Shown: piece after piece, positions 17,187 through 26,433 of the stretch
Numbering within the stretch: position 1 is the first letter of the stretch
How the letters are laid out: the number at the start of each line of letters is the position of its first letter
NCBI GenBank assembly: GCA_008501765.1
Contig: QQUE01000007.1
Location: 62,001 to 126,000 of the forward strand
DNA length: 64,000 nt
Reading direction: 5' to 3'
Source: Calditrichota bacterium
GTDB taxonomy: Bacteria; Zhuqueibacterota; Zhuqueibacteria; Zhuqueibacterales; Geothermadaptataceae
The notes under the pieces: model-generated
What the model saw: only the letters and a program-made list of their open reading frames with translations
Database searches by the model: none
Told to the model about the DNA's origin: nothing
Translations under genes and position numbers: made by a program

Positions 17187-17261
17187 TCGGGGCAGCAGGA
17201 TTCGAACCTGCGACCCCCTGGTCCCAAACCAGGTGCGCTAACCGGACTGCGCTATGCCCCG
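17187..17261 (-). tRNA. tRNA-Pro (anticodon TGG)
   Basis: The 75-nt cloverleaf has acceptor CGGGGCA/TGCCCCG, anticodon loop TTTGGGA (TGG) and T loop GTTCGAA. It is the first gene of the cluster and starts about 43 nt downstream of the predicted transcription start. Confidence 0.95.
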
Positions 17262-17310
17262 TTTCAAATTTTCAAAAAGAACTCGTCCGGGCCAACCAGA
17301 CAAGACGAAT

Positions 17311-17338
17311 AAGATAGTGTTTTTTATTTGAATGTCAA
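17311..17338 (-). promoter_or_regulatory. Promoter of the tRNA cluster
   Basis: On the minus strand TTGACA (17338-17333) and TATCTT (17316-17311) are 16 nt apart, placing the start near 17304. It lies between the end of the TonB-receptor-like gene and tRNA-Pro. The hexamers are the same as those of the aromatic-operon promoter. Confidence 0.65.
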
Positions 17339-17367
17339 GATTATTTTCGGGGATTTTTATCAATTCT

Positions 17368-20118
17368 TTAATTTGGATTTGACCGCTTTCTAAATCCCAC
17401 TTTGAATCCAAAATGTATCTCACGCGGATGACCAAAAAGATCGCCGCCTTCAACGGATGCATAATGCTGGCGCTGGCCGTTATTAATCAATTCGTGAAGT
17501 TGAATTGTTTCCGGTGAGTAGGACCCCCAGTAGCTTGATCTAAATGACTCAGTTTTGAAAAAGGTATCATTTTCAGCAGATCCAGACCTGCGATAAACAT
17601 GAAGGACATTTTTCCGATTGAATAAATTCTGAAATCTCATAAAAACAGTTGTTTGGAAGCCGAGAATACTAAGACCTCGATCGATCTGCAAATCCATTAA
17701 ATAATTTGCCGGTGTTGTTATATGGCCGAGATAGTATTCCCGACCTCGTGAGTTGCCATCTGCTAAAATTGCCCCGGTAGAGATAGTATGCACGGCATTT
17801 CCATCGTACATGTCGATATCGTGGCCGCTGTTATAACGAAACAAGCTATGTAATTTCCAATTTCTCAATATGAAATTTCCACTTCCTGGTGAAGTTAAGC
17901 TGGCAAGCAGGTTTATCCGGTGTGTTTGGTTATAATCAAAATTTTTATCACCTGGCAAAGGATAAAAGTCAGGCTCGTAGTAATGCTCCGCAGACATATT
18001 TGTCAATGGATAGCTGTTTGGTCCGTTGACATTGGACAGAGTATAATTCCCCCAAATCATCCAATGCCGGTTTCGAAAATTCAGTTCGAGTGTAAGCCCT
18101 TTGGCGATGGATTCGCCGTCATTGGCCAAAACCGTATAATCCCAATACGAGGAGAGTGGACTCACTTCGATTCTTTTGCATTGCAGTAAATTATCACTTT
18201 TACGATAATAAAATCCGGCTTTCGCGGAAAGCTGGGTAGAAAATTGTCGCATATAAGTGATATTCATATTATTTGATTCGATTGGAGTCGCTCCGCCACC
18301 CGAAAAATCATGCCCTGAATACCATGGTGCATTTAAGAATCTTCGGATATAGCTCAAATAGACGTCCTGGAAGCGAGGCTGTTGGGCATATTTCCCCCAG
18401 GATATATTCAATGCACTTTTCTCTGAAATCATATAGTGCCAGGCGAACCGAGGCAAAAAATACTGATTTGATGGAGATTTTTTTATGCCAAAACCTTGAT
18501 CCGGAAATGCATCATATTTCCAGGGTGGGTAGGATGGATTGTCTGGAAATGAAAATATTTTCTCTCCATTGTTATAATTCACATACTGCAGCCCTGCATT
18601 AAAAGTATGACGTTGATATTCAATTTGATCGGATAAATATAATGTGAATTCCCGGGATTTTTTTGGTCCTTCAAAACCATTTTCACCGTCACTTTTTTTA
18701 CCACCGAATGTATAACCATAGACATTGAAATATTCTTTAATCGACTCCCATCCTGCGTCGTTTTCAACTTCGTATCGATCTAAATCCAGGTCAAATCTAT
18801 TCACGTTAATATTTAAATGTGGACTGTTTAATACCTGAAAGTAGTGCATCCTGTGCGTATTTATTTTTGTGCCCACGGCTATTTTATGAGAACCAAAATC
18901 CCTGGTGAAATGTGCGCGCAAATTAAAGGTGTTTTCCTCACGTTTATTGTAATTTGGAAAAATGACGTGCCCCGGCTGGTCGAATGGGAAATAAAACAAC
19001 CGAGCCTGTCCGGGGTCATAATAATATTGTGTGTTTTCATCAACATATGCATACCGTGATGTATTGCTTTCTTCCCAAACAATGCCTTTTTCTGCGGTTG
19101 CAGCACTGTCGTAATAGGCCAAAAAATTATCTTTATGAACCGGGTCGTAAGTTGTTGAAAATGCTTTGATTCTATCGATTTGAACGTTCGCATCAATTTC
19201 CCAGAAAATATTGTTCTGCCAGTGCAGAGAAATTGCATTATTTTTTGTCCGGTTTTCGGGAATTCTCGCTGAATTGAACATACTTTCGATTGGTGTCGTA
19301 TTAATCTGCTTTTTCTGCCAGTGGAAAAGATGCACGAAATCAAAATTACCCGCAGCCGTTTTTGCCGAAATAATGCTTTGTGCAGCCCAGCGGTCTGAAC
19401 TCGCATTCGGGATATTTCCCGGGGAAACAACTATTTCACCTGCCTCAAAAATGGAGGCATCAAGGTGAGAATAAATATTATCACCTTCAGGAATCTGATA
19501 ATTAAATCCAGGCCAAAAACGGCGATAGTGGTCGCCATATTGCTCGTTCTCAATGGCAGTTGAAAAGGTAATGGAGTTCTCTTTTAATGATCCGCTGGCA
19601 AGAAATAAATTGCGTTTGTGGCCGTAGGAATAGGTATCAAATTTCTTTTCATAATCGGTGGTAAAATTGTCGTTGCTGGAGAGAAAAGCGAGACGTAATT
19701 CATCGCCGCCCGGAAGCATTTTCTGTGAGACAAGTGCGCTGGCGCTGCTGCTTGCAGCATCCGGAGAATTTTGAATAAAAAGTGACGCCAAACCCTCGTA
19801 AATTGGAACAAACAGCGGTTGTCCTGAGAAAATGCTGCGGATATTTATATTTTCGAAAGAATAATCAATTTCATCAAAACGACTGCCTTGAACGTGCAAT
19901 TGCTGTTCGCCGCGGTAATCCTGTACGATGGTTCCGGCAAATAAACCATGGTAAAATTGCGGCAAATCCCGCATCGGAAGGGTGCTCAGTTGATTGCTGT
20001 TCAAATTGAAGTTGTGTAGAAAACCGGTGCTGTCTTGCGCTAAAGAATTATTTATTAATAAAAAGAAAAGAGCACTAATGGCAAGAATCGGGTGACTTGA
20101 AGAGAAGCTACATTTCAT
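17368..20118 (-). CDS. TonB-dependent receptor-like outer-membrane protein
   Basis: About 916 residues from ATG 20118, chosen because GGAG precedes it (the track TTG start includes that site). A signal peptide ends near NSLAQ. The N-terminal segment LPMRDLPQFYHGLFAGTIVQ and VQGSRFDEIDYSFENI look like a plug domain. The rest is strand-rich, with large aromatic loops, and ends in HPREIHFGFKVGF, typical of receptor barrels in Calditrichota-like genomes. There is no N-terminal carboxypeptidase-like extension and no obvious TonB box. It lies directly downstream of the 1119-aa secreted protein on the same strand, so the pair probably works together in surface binding, uptake or export. The substrate is unknown. 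Confidence 0.75.
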   Translation of the reverse strand: MKCSFSSSHPILAISALFFLLINNSLAQDSTGFLHNFNLNSNQLSTLPMRDLPQFYHGLFAGTIVQDYRGEQQLHVQGSRFDEIDYSFENINIRSIFSGQPLFVPIYEGLASLFIQNSPDAASSSASALVSQKMLPGGDELRLAFLSSNDNFTTDYEKKFDTYSYGHKRNLFLASGSLKENSITFSTAIENEQYGDHYRRFWPGFNYQIPEGDNIYSHLDASIFEAGEIVVSPGNIPNASSDRWAAQSIISAKTAAGNFDFVHLFHWQKKQINTTPIESMFNSARIPENRTKNNAISLHWQNNIFWEIDANVQIDRIKAFSTTYDPVHKDNFLAYYDSAATAEKGIVWEESNTSRYAYVDENTQYYYDPGQARLFYFPFDQPGHVIFPNYNKREENTFNLRAHFTRDFGSHKIAVGTKINTHRMHYFQVLNSPHLNINVNRFDLDLDRYEVENDAGWESIKEYFNVYGYTFGGKKSDGENGFEGPKKSREFTLYLSDQIEYQRHTFNAGLQYVNYNNGEKIFSFPDNPSYPPWKYDAFPDQGFGIKKSPSNQYFLPRFAWHYMISEKSALNISWGKYAQQPRFQDVYLSYIRRFLNAPWYSGHDFSGGGATPIESNNMNITYMRQFSTQLSAKAGFYYRKSDNLLQCKRIEVSPLSSYWDYTVLANDGESIAKGLTLELNFRNRHWMIWGNYTLSNVNGPNSYPLTNMSAEHYYEPDFYPLPGDKNFDYNQTHRINLLASLTSPGSGNFILRNWKLHSLFRYNSGHDIDMYDGNAVHTISTGAILADGNSRGREYYLGHITTPANYLMDLQIDRGLSILGFQTTVFMRFQNLFNRKNVLHVYRRSGSAENDTFFKTESFRSSYWGSYSPETIQLHELINNGQRQHYASVEGGDLFGHPREIHFGFKVGFRKRSNPN

Positions 20119-20199
20119 TTTTATCTCCAACTATTATATTCGAATCCATTGCTCATCAATAGCGTTTGCATCACTTTGAGTGATTCAATCGCAATATGT

Positions 20200-23100
20200 T
20201 TATTTGTGCACCACCACCAGTTTGAGAATTTTTTCCACGCCTAATTCCGGTAGTTCAATTTTTGCGATAAACAAGCCATTGCCCACCAGCCGGCCGGATT
20301 CATTGGTCAAGTCCCATTTTAAATACTGCAAATCATCACTTTTTTCCAATGTGCGCACTAGCACACCTGAAAGTGTGTAAATTTGGATTTTGGCTTTTTG
20401 TGGAAGATGTGTAAAGGTCACGAAGCGGGTTTCACGGTTTTCGTCCAAATTGAACAAGCCGTAATAGGGGTTTGGGAAGACATTTATCAATTGTTGTGCA
20501 TCGACCTTTGCTTGTGCTTCTGATCGAGTTGGCGCCATCCCAGCAGTGCTGAATGTGAAAACATCGGCCTCAGTGAACGATTTTACCGTAAAAAAACGGA
20601 TAATGGAGCCTGGCTGTGGAGGAGCACTATTGCCATCAAAATCGCACACCAAAAGTCCGGTCAGCACAGAATCTCCGATTGTAGAAGTGATACCAGTGCC
20701 AGCGCTAACTGCCGCTGCGAAATCACTATACGATTTTCCCGCAGCAGGCATATGCCAGTTAATTCTATCGAATGCCGGAAAACCAATATATCCATCTGGC
20801 CCATAATCTGGAGAAAACACACCAATGGTTCCAGCACCGGAATGCAAAACAGGAATCAGTTGAATTGCCTGATTCCGCGATTCGTCGTGAGGGATTAACC
20901 AGAGTTGAAATGGAACAGGGCCGGTTGTTTCATCCTGCCAGAGCGCTAAGCTGCCGCTGTTTAATTCTGTAAACTGGAGCTCAAGATCAAATGATCGTGC
21001 CAGAAAGCCATTTAATTTTAGTCCTTTTTCGCCTGTCGTAGTCGTGCTCAGGAAGTAGCGATCACCATAACCACCCGCATTTAAACTGTGCCAAACCTGG
21101 TTTCCAGAAAATGGGGCACCAATGGTGTCAAAATCATCCTCCCCCAATGGGCCGTTCTCATTGGCTATTTCAATAATGGCGGGATTGCCATTATCCAGAC
21201 GTTTGAACCCAGCACTATTGTTAGACGGAAGGTGTAAGCCGAACCCATCGATGACAATATTGTACTCAGCGCCAAATTTATGTTGATTCTCAAAAATAAA
21301 TCTTTCAGTGGTTAAATTCTGTAAATTCCACAAAAAATCTACATCATTTTTCTCGGTAAAAGTAATCTGGTAATCCTGTCCGGTTATGGCCGTAGGATCA
21401 ATTATGACAGCAGAAACTGAGAACTCACTTTCACCGCTGCTGTGAATGACAGGAATTGTATCTCCAGTTGCGGAATGAAAACGTTGACCCAATTTCTTCG
21501 GATCAATGCGAACAGTTAAACTTTTGGGATAAGATTCCAGGCTGCGTGGTATTGCTGCAGGATCGGGGTGTACACTGTAGGCTGATACTGAAAAAAGATA
21601 TTCTTTTTCCCGGACAAGTGGTTTATAAACTGGCCCGAAGGCATCTGAGCTAATAAAATGGTGGAATTGCAATCCTTCGTTATTTCCTGAAGCTAAAATT
21701 TGCTCGGTATAGGCAAAAACCTCCCGGTCATATGCCATACCAGTGATTGTTGAAAAATCATTTTTTTTGTCATAAGTAGCAATAATTTTCCTCTCCCAGG
21801 ATTGCTCAGGATCATGCTGGTAAATTTTGAATCCTTCGATTATATGCCCGCCGCTTTCCCACGTATCGACAAAATCAATTGGAGAATCAGGATATTCCCA
21901 GGTTAATAAAATGCGATCACCAACTATGGTTGCTGTAACTATTGGGTTTGGTGGTGATTCTGGTATCTGAAACCCGTTTTTGTGGTAAGATTTGGCTACT
22001 CTCGCATGTCTTCTCGCAAGACCCAGGCTCGAAATTCTATCATAGCCGAGTCCGGAAGAAAGTGCGTATGTAATCTCATTGCTATCACCCAGCGCCATAG
22101 AAAATGGCCCGGCTGACATGAGAATACGTCGGTCGCCGCCTTCTTTATCAAGCCAGCCCGATTTACTAATTGGATCGCCTGTGACGGAAAATTTCGTTTC
22201 TTCTCCATCGGGTGTGAAAAATGGGGTGGGCTCCATTATTGGATGTTCCTGAAAACCACGTAACAAGTTCCAGGTACCCAAGAAAGGAAACCTGTTTTCT
22301 GCCGCCGGATCGTTGAAAAATACACTAAATGGTCCGCCATCGTGAGTGAATGCATATGTTGAAAGATTCGTGAAGTCTGCTTTTTGTCCGCTCCCCCAAA
22401 ATGCGTCACTACCGGGTTCAGGTATTACGGGTCCTGCCAAAAGAATATATCCTGCAGCGGGCGGGGCATATCCTGCAGTGAGAAAATTTGAATCATCGAT
22501 ATTCTCGTTATAGCTAAAACCCAGCTCTAATTCCCGGTCATAGCCGACAAGGTCGTCTCCGAAATCCCCCAGATCCAGATCAGCAAAAATACCAATAAAT
22601 AAACTGTCCAGAAAAGCATCGGTTGCCGTTTCGGATGTTCCTTTGAATACAAAACGTGCGCGGTGAAAAACTGAATTACTCAGCTGAGTTTTTTGATTTG
22701 AGCCTGAACTATAGGCCCACGTTGTGAAGTGAAATTCGAGTCCCAACGGCGGGCTAGTGATAGTGCGTCCACCACCAGAGGAGCTGTCGGGCAGAAGGTC
22801 GTTGGCCACAAAATAAATAACTTGATCTGCATTATGCAAACCGGGTTCATCGGCGTGGATACCTGGATCGAAATATTCGCCCGGAGCTGGCCGCATTTTC
22901 GGGATTTCATTTCCCCAGCTGTCAATACGAAATTCAGGTGAATATTTCCCATCACCATCGACATCATAGAATGGTGCACCTTTATCGACTGGCCATTCGA
23001 GCCAGTCCTCTTTGTAAAGGGCTAACAATTCGTTGATTTCTGTCTGAGTAACCTGTTCTCGAGACAATCCATAAACGCTGATGGATTCTGTATGCATATT

Positions 23101-23559
23101 ATCTTGCAGATTGTAAGAATCTTCATAAATATCCCGCCGAATCCGCCATACACGGTTCACTTCATCATCTTCTGGATTTTCCACAATCCCGGGACTGAGA
23201 ATCATACCTGGCTGGAGCTCAGATTGATATCGTGCGCCCCGAACTCGGACAGATGAGCTGTCGTTGTGATGTAGGATACCGCCGATGATTAGCGAGTGGT
23301 GATATAGTATGTTTAACTGCGAATTGGGATCAATATACATTTCGTGACCGGAATATTTAGTTTCTCCAAATATTCCGTTGGAATAAACAGGCATTAGCAA
23401 TGCGCCCGCGTTTAGCATGGCTTTTGCGTAAGTTACCTGGTAAATAGCCGGAAGTTTTACCTTTGAAGAAATATTTTGGCATTCTGCTGAATTAGGGGAG
23501 AATAAAAATAGAAGCACAATTGTCAACATAGCGGATGGGAGAATTGCTTTTGCCGTCAT
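20200..23559 (-). CDS. Large secreted protein with C-terminal FlgD/Por-like sorting domain
   Basis: This 1119-aa protein has an N-terminal signal peptide and a strong GAGGGGTG ribosome-binding site. The last 100 or so residues show FPNPYYGLF, IYTLSGVLVRTL and LKWDLTNESGRLVGNGLFIAKI, the pattern of FlgD-like/type IX sorting-like domains in FCB bacteria. A fibronectin-like segment occurs in the middle (PPNPIVTATIVGDRILLTWEYP, about residues 540-570). The N-terminal half contains calcium-type acid patches such as DVDGDGKYSPE and many WxxG loops. I recognise no catalytic motif. It is encoded 81 nt upstream of the receptor-like gene, suggesting a surface-exposed partner. Confidence 0.65.
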   Translation of the reverse strand: MTAKAILPSAMLTIVLLFLFSPNSAECQNISSKVKLPAIYQVTYAKAMLNAGALLMPVYSNGIFGETKYSGHEMYIDPNSQLNILYHHSLIIGGILHHNDSSSVRVRGARYQSELQPGMILSPGIVENPEDDEVNRVWRIRRDIYEDSYNLQDNMHTESISVYGLSREQVTQTEINELLALYKEDWLEWPVDKGAPFYDVDGDGKYSPEFRIDSWGNEIPKMRPAPGEYFDPGIHADEPGLHNADQVIYFVANDLLPDSSSGGGRTITSPPLGLEFHFTTWAYSSGSNQKTQLSNSVFHRARFVFKGTSETATDAFLDSLFIGIFADLDLGDFGDDLVGYDRELELGFSYNENIDDSNFLTAGYAPPAAGYILLAGPVIPEPGSDAFWGSGQKADFTNLSTYAFTHDGGPFSVFFNDPAAENRFPFLGTWNLLRGFQEHPIMEPTPFFTPDGEETKFSVTGDPISKSGWLDKEGGDRRILMSAGPFSMALGDSNEITYALSSGLGYDRISSLGLARRHARVAKSYHKNGFQIPESPPNPIVTATIVGDRILLTWEYPDSPIDFVDTWESGGHIIEGFKIYQHDPEQSWERKIIATYDKKNDFSTITGMAYDREVFAYTEQILASGNNEGLQFHHFISSDAFGPVYKPLVREKEYLFSVSAYSVHPDPAAIPRSLESYPKSLTVRIDPKKLGQRFHSATGDTIPVIHSSGESEFSVSAVIIDPTAITGQDYQITFTEKNDVDFLWNLQNLTTERFIFENQHKFGAEYNIVIDGFGLHLPSNNSAGFKRLDNGNPAIIEIANENGPLGEDDFDTIGAPFSGNQVWHSLNAGGYGDRYFLSTTTTGEKGLKLNGFLARSFDLELQFTELNSGSLALWQDETTGPVPFQLWLIPHDESRNQAIQLIPVLHSGAGTIGVFSPDYGPDGYIGFPAFDRINWHMPAAGKSYSDFAAAVSAGTGITSTIGDSVLTGLLVCDFDGNSAPPQPGSIIRFFTVKSFTEADVFTFSTAGMAPTRSEAQAKVDAQQLINVFPNPYYGLFNLDENRETRFVTFTHLPQKAKIQIYTLSGVLVRTLEKSDDLQYLKWDLTNESGRLVGNGLFIAKIELPELGVEKILKLVVVHK

Positions 23560-23715
23560 CGGTCACCCCTCGATTTTAGTGGAAATAAATTTTGACCTTG
23601 GAGTTTCTTTGGTGAGATTAGATGATTTTAAATTATCTATTTAGAAATTTGGATGCAAGGAAAAAGGCACTAAAAATTATAGTGGAATTAATACGAATAA
23701 TGGAGTAGGAGTAAG

Positions 23716-23739
23716 AAGCACCAGCGGGTACTGGTGCTT
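23716..23739 (-). terminator. Hairpin after pspA, probable operon terminator
   Basis: AAGCACCAG and CTGGTGCTT form a perfect 9-bp stem with a 6-nt loop, 7 nt beyond the pspA stop on the minus strand. The following T content is modest (CTTACTCC), so termination may be incomplete. Confidence 0.6.
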
Positions 23740-23746
23740 GATAAAA

Positions 23747-24454
23747 TTATTGAATCCCCATCTTCGCTTTAAGGGCAGCGAGAGAATCACTGCTGGCGCT
23801 GCTGGTGGGGGTGTCCAGCGCAGCTTCGATTTCCGCATCGACTGAGCCACCGATTTGGCCGATATCGCCGTAGGCTTCTGCGAGAGATTCCTCTTCGTTG
23901 ACTTTGTCTTTCATGCGCTCCAGCATTGCAACTGTACCGGAAGAATCAACGTTGGAAAGTTGTTGATTTATCTTCTTCATCGAAGTGGCTGTTTTGGCGC
24001 GGGCTTTCAGCGTGACAAGTTCGTTTTCATAGCGGGAAATGGTCTGTTTCAGTTTTTCAACCTTGCCTTGAAGCTGGTCAGCCATTTTTTGCTGTGCCTG
24101 GTAATCCGTGGAAAGTTGCAATCCACGGGCTGCAGCTTCTTCTTTTTTGCTGAGTGATTCAGTTGCCAATCGTTCGGCCTGCGCTGCATCCAAATCTCCA
24201 CCCTGCATTTTCTGTAGCAGTAACATGGCTTTGCGTTCATAATCGCCGGCCAATTTGTTTTGATCGTCGGCATCTTTGCGCATACGGATAGCCAGTGATT
24301 TTACTTGCGCCAGGCTTTGCATCGCTCCCTGCAAATCTTTTTTCATATCGCGAATGCCTTGTTCCGTCATTTTTATCGGATCTTCCAGTTTGTCTACAAC
24401 CGAGTGCGCTTGTGCCTGGCCGACCTTAAAAATTCTTCCAAATACTCCTGCCAT
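23747..24454 (-). CDS. PspA/IM30 family protein
   Basis: About 235 residues from ATG 24454, which has GGAGG 8 nt upstream (the track GTG start overlaps that site). The protein opens with FGRIFKVGQAQAHSVVDKLEDP, the amphipathic start of PspA-like proteins, followed by long coiled-coil helices with LQGAMQSLAQVKS and KLKQTISRYENELVTLKARAKTA. PspA homologues form ESCRT-III-like assemblies on stressed inner membranes. There is no PspF regulator here; the neighbours (K+ channel, spermidine synthase, DUF350) match the YjfJ-type context rather than the enterobacterial psp operon. It is the last gene of the cluster. Confidence 0.9.
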   Translation of the reverse strand: MAGVFGRIFKVGQAQAHSVVDKLEDPIKMTEQGIRDMKKDLQGAMQSLAQVKSLAIRMRKDADDQNKLAGDYERKAMLLLQKMQGGDLDAAQAERLATESLSKKEEAAARGLQLSTDYQAQQKMADQLQGKVEKLKQTISRYENELVTLKARAKTATSMKKINQQLSNVDSSGTVAMLERMKDKVNEEESLAEAYGDIGQIGGSVDAEIEAALDTPTSSASSDSLAALKAKMGIQ

Positions 24455-24469
24455 TTTATTTACCTCCAC

Positions 24470-24868
24470 TTACTTTTTTGCGAATTCTATCAGTTCATTG
24501 GCATTTTCTGCCAGGGCCAGTGAAAGCGATGAAATCGAAGCTTCCAATTCATTTTTATCAAGATTTTCCAGTTGCAATGTGTCACGGTAAAAGACGGTCT
24601 TTTCTTCTTCGTCGATTGCAAAAGCGCCGTGTACCAGCTCGTGATTCATCTGCAATAATCGTTTATAAAGCGATGCTTTATCATTTTGCGGGATCGGGAT
24701 AATTGGCTGCTCGATGATGACGATTGGTTCTTCGCAATCGATGATCATATTTTGAATACCGCGGTCTTCATCTTCGATGACAAAGAGTTCTTCAGCCTCA
24801 TCCTCTTTGGTGATATTTACATCCAGGTCAAGCAAAAATGCTTTCACCTTTTCGAGGTTTTGTGACAT
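24470..24868 (-). CDS. YbjN/CesT-like small acidic protein
   Basis: This 132-aa protein is acidic and probably cytosolic. LLQMNHELVHGAFAIDEEEKTVFY matches the pattern of YbjN/type-III-chaperone-like domains (LLxxNxxLxxGxF with a following strand). Its position directly ahead of pspA (15 nt) is one where YbjN-like or DUF2170 (YjfI-type) proteins are often found, and I cannot separate these two by eye. A chaperone or adaptor role for the PspA system is inferred from context only. Confidence 0.6.
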   Translation of the reverse strand: MSQNLEKVKAFLLDLDVNITKEDEAEELFVIEDEDRGIQNMIIDCEEPIVIIEQPIIPIPQNDKASLYKRLLQMNHELVHGAFAIDEEEKTVFYRDTLQLENLDKNELEASISSLSLALAENANELIEFAKK

Positions 24869-24967
24869 GAGAATCCTCCTGAGAGTTTAGGTGTTATTTT
24901 TCACAAGTGTATTTTTTTCTGAATAAATTGCAATAGAGATAGTACACATAATAATTGTATTTATTCA

Positions 24968-25333
24968 TTATGACAAATGTTTTTCCAATTCCGCATAGGC
25001 CTGGTTCAACCCTTGCACAATTTCGTTAGCAATTTTCACTTTTTCCGGGTCGGCTGAATGCAAATCCGGATGGTATTTGCGTACCATCTTTTTCCACGCT
25101 TTGCGTACGGATTCAAGGTCGGAACCGGGCGGAATTTCAAGGTTTGCATAATATTGTAACAGCCTTGAATCACTGCGAGTTTTTTGTTTTTGACCACCCG
25201 TTGAAAATTCTCCGGAATCAGTCTGCGTTTCATCAAAAGACTGTTGAGATTTTTGCTTTTCTTTTCCTTTATGCAGATTATCCATCTCGGCACGTGCAAT
25301 GCGCGCCAGTCTTTCAAAAAGTGAATGAGCCAT
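24968..25333 (-). CDS. Small J-domain protein
   Basis: The 121-aa protein has a disordered, charged N-terminal half and a C-terminal J domain (LLQYYANLEIPPGSDLESVRKAWKKMV, cited in parts, then KYHPDLHS with the HPD motif). It lacks the Gly/Phe, zinc-finger and substrate domains of DnaJ, so it probably recruits DnaK to a specific client, perhaps PspA or the YbjN-like protein. It sits between the K+ channel (27 nt) and the YbjN-like gene (99 nt). Confidence 0.85.
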   Translation of the reverse strand: MAHSLFERLARIARAEMDNLHKGKEKQKSQQSFDETQTDSGEFSTGGQKQKTRSDSRLLQYYANLEIPPGSDLESVRKAWKKMVRKYHPDLHSADPEKVKIANEIVQGLNQAYAELEKHLS

Positions 25334-25360
25334 ATTTTTTTACATTGCCAAATTTAATAA

Positions 25361-26413
25361 TTAAACCGGTCTGTTTGCTGCAATAAGAATGAGAGAATCG
25401 TCTTTGTTTACAATAAAATCGACATCCGGATTTGAAATCACTTCGGCGTCGCCATCGCGTTGCACGCCAAGTACGATACTTTTGTGAATTCGTTTCATCT
25501 CAGTGAACACATCGATAAACTCTTTCCCTGCCATAGAATTGGGTAGCGGGACTTTATAGAGATCGTTCCCGAATTGTGAGCTTAGCAACTCGGAAATAAC
25601 TTTTGAAATGCCATGTTCCAAAGCTGCCCGGGAGATGAGCTTTGTGCTAAATTCAGCACCTACGATTATTTCATCGGCTTTTGCGCGACGGCAGTGCTGC
25701 ACATTCGATTCGTCAACTAATTCGACAATTGTATAAGCAGCTTCGTTCATGCATTCAACGGTCAAAGTTGTGAGAACGGCTTTGGCATCACGGGCGCTTT
25801 CGTTGATGCTGTCATCACTCATTATAACAACGGTGCGTGCTTTAAAAATGTTGGCCCGTTTTAAATTTTCTTCATTAACATCCCCCTGAATGAAATAGAG
25901 GTTTTCATCATCCACCGGTTTGTTTTCGATTGGACTGATCAGAATCATTGGCGTTTCCGTGCATCGGTTGTCGTTGCGCAATTCGGCTAATAATTCTCGC
26001 GTTCGGTTTGTCCATTCGCACAAAATTACGTGATTTTCGAAGTTGTATGAACCCATTCCGCGTTCTTCCTTTAGTTTTTTTTCAACGAATACACTGGCGA
26101 TTGTGGCGGTAAAAATACCAAGAATACCAATCCCTAAAATCATGATTACTGTTCCGACCATTCTCCCGCCAACTGTGATAGGGGCGAGGTCGCCGTAACC
26201 GACTGTCGTCATCGTAACGACGCTCCACCAAAGTGCATTCTTTAAAGCATCGACGAATGGGAGCCCTTTAAAAATCGTGTTTTTTTCAAAGAATGCCATC
26301 CCGACGGCGCTGAAAATGATCAGAATCGTCAATACGGCGAGAATTCGTAAAATATTTTCTCGTTTGAGAAAATTAAAAAAGGATGTTGCTCGTTTAAAAA
26401 TTTTATTTTTCAT
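25361..26413 (-). CDS. Potassium channel with cytoplasmic RCK (TrkA-N) domain
   Basis: The 350-aa protein has two membrane helices flanking a pore loop with the selectivity filter TVGYGD (residues 70-75). A Rossmann-like RCK domain follows (NHVILCEWTNRTRELLAEL) and a TrkA-C-like tail. The predicted role is ligand- or nucleotide-gated K+ flux across the inner membrane. The Rossmann loop is unusual (EWTNR in place of GxGxxG), suggesting a non-NAD ligand. It is 20 nt downstream of the spermidine synthase gene. Confidence 0.92.
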   Translation of the reverse strand: MKNKIFKRATSFFNFLKRENILRILAVLTILIIFSAVGMAFFEKNTIFKGLPFVDALKNALWWSVVTMTTVGYGDLAPITVGGRMVGTVIMILGIGILGIFTATIASVFVEKKLKEERGMGSYNFENHVILCEWTNRTRELLAELRNDNRCTETPMILISPIENKPVDDENLYFIQGDVNEENLKRANIFKARTVVIMSDDSINESARDAKAVLTTLTVECMNEAAYTIVELVDESNVQHCRRAKADEIIVGAEFSTKLISRAALEHGISKVISELLSSQFGNDLYKVPLPNSMAGKEFIDVFTEMKRIHKSIVLGVQRDGDAEVISNPDVDFIVNKDDSLILIAANRPV

Positions 26414-26433
26414 CGATTTTGGCAGTTAGTTGA

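Noticed and set aside
16657-17261. Genomic island inserted at the tRNA cluster
   Set aside because: No integrase, direct repeat of a tRNA end or change in gene type was seen beside the tRNA genes.
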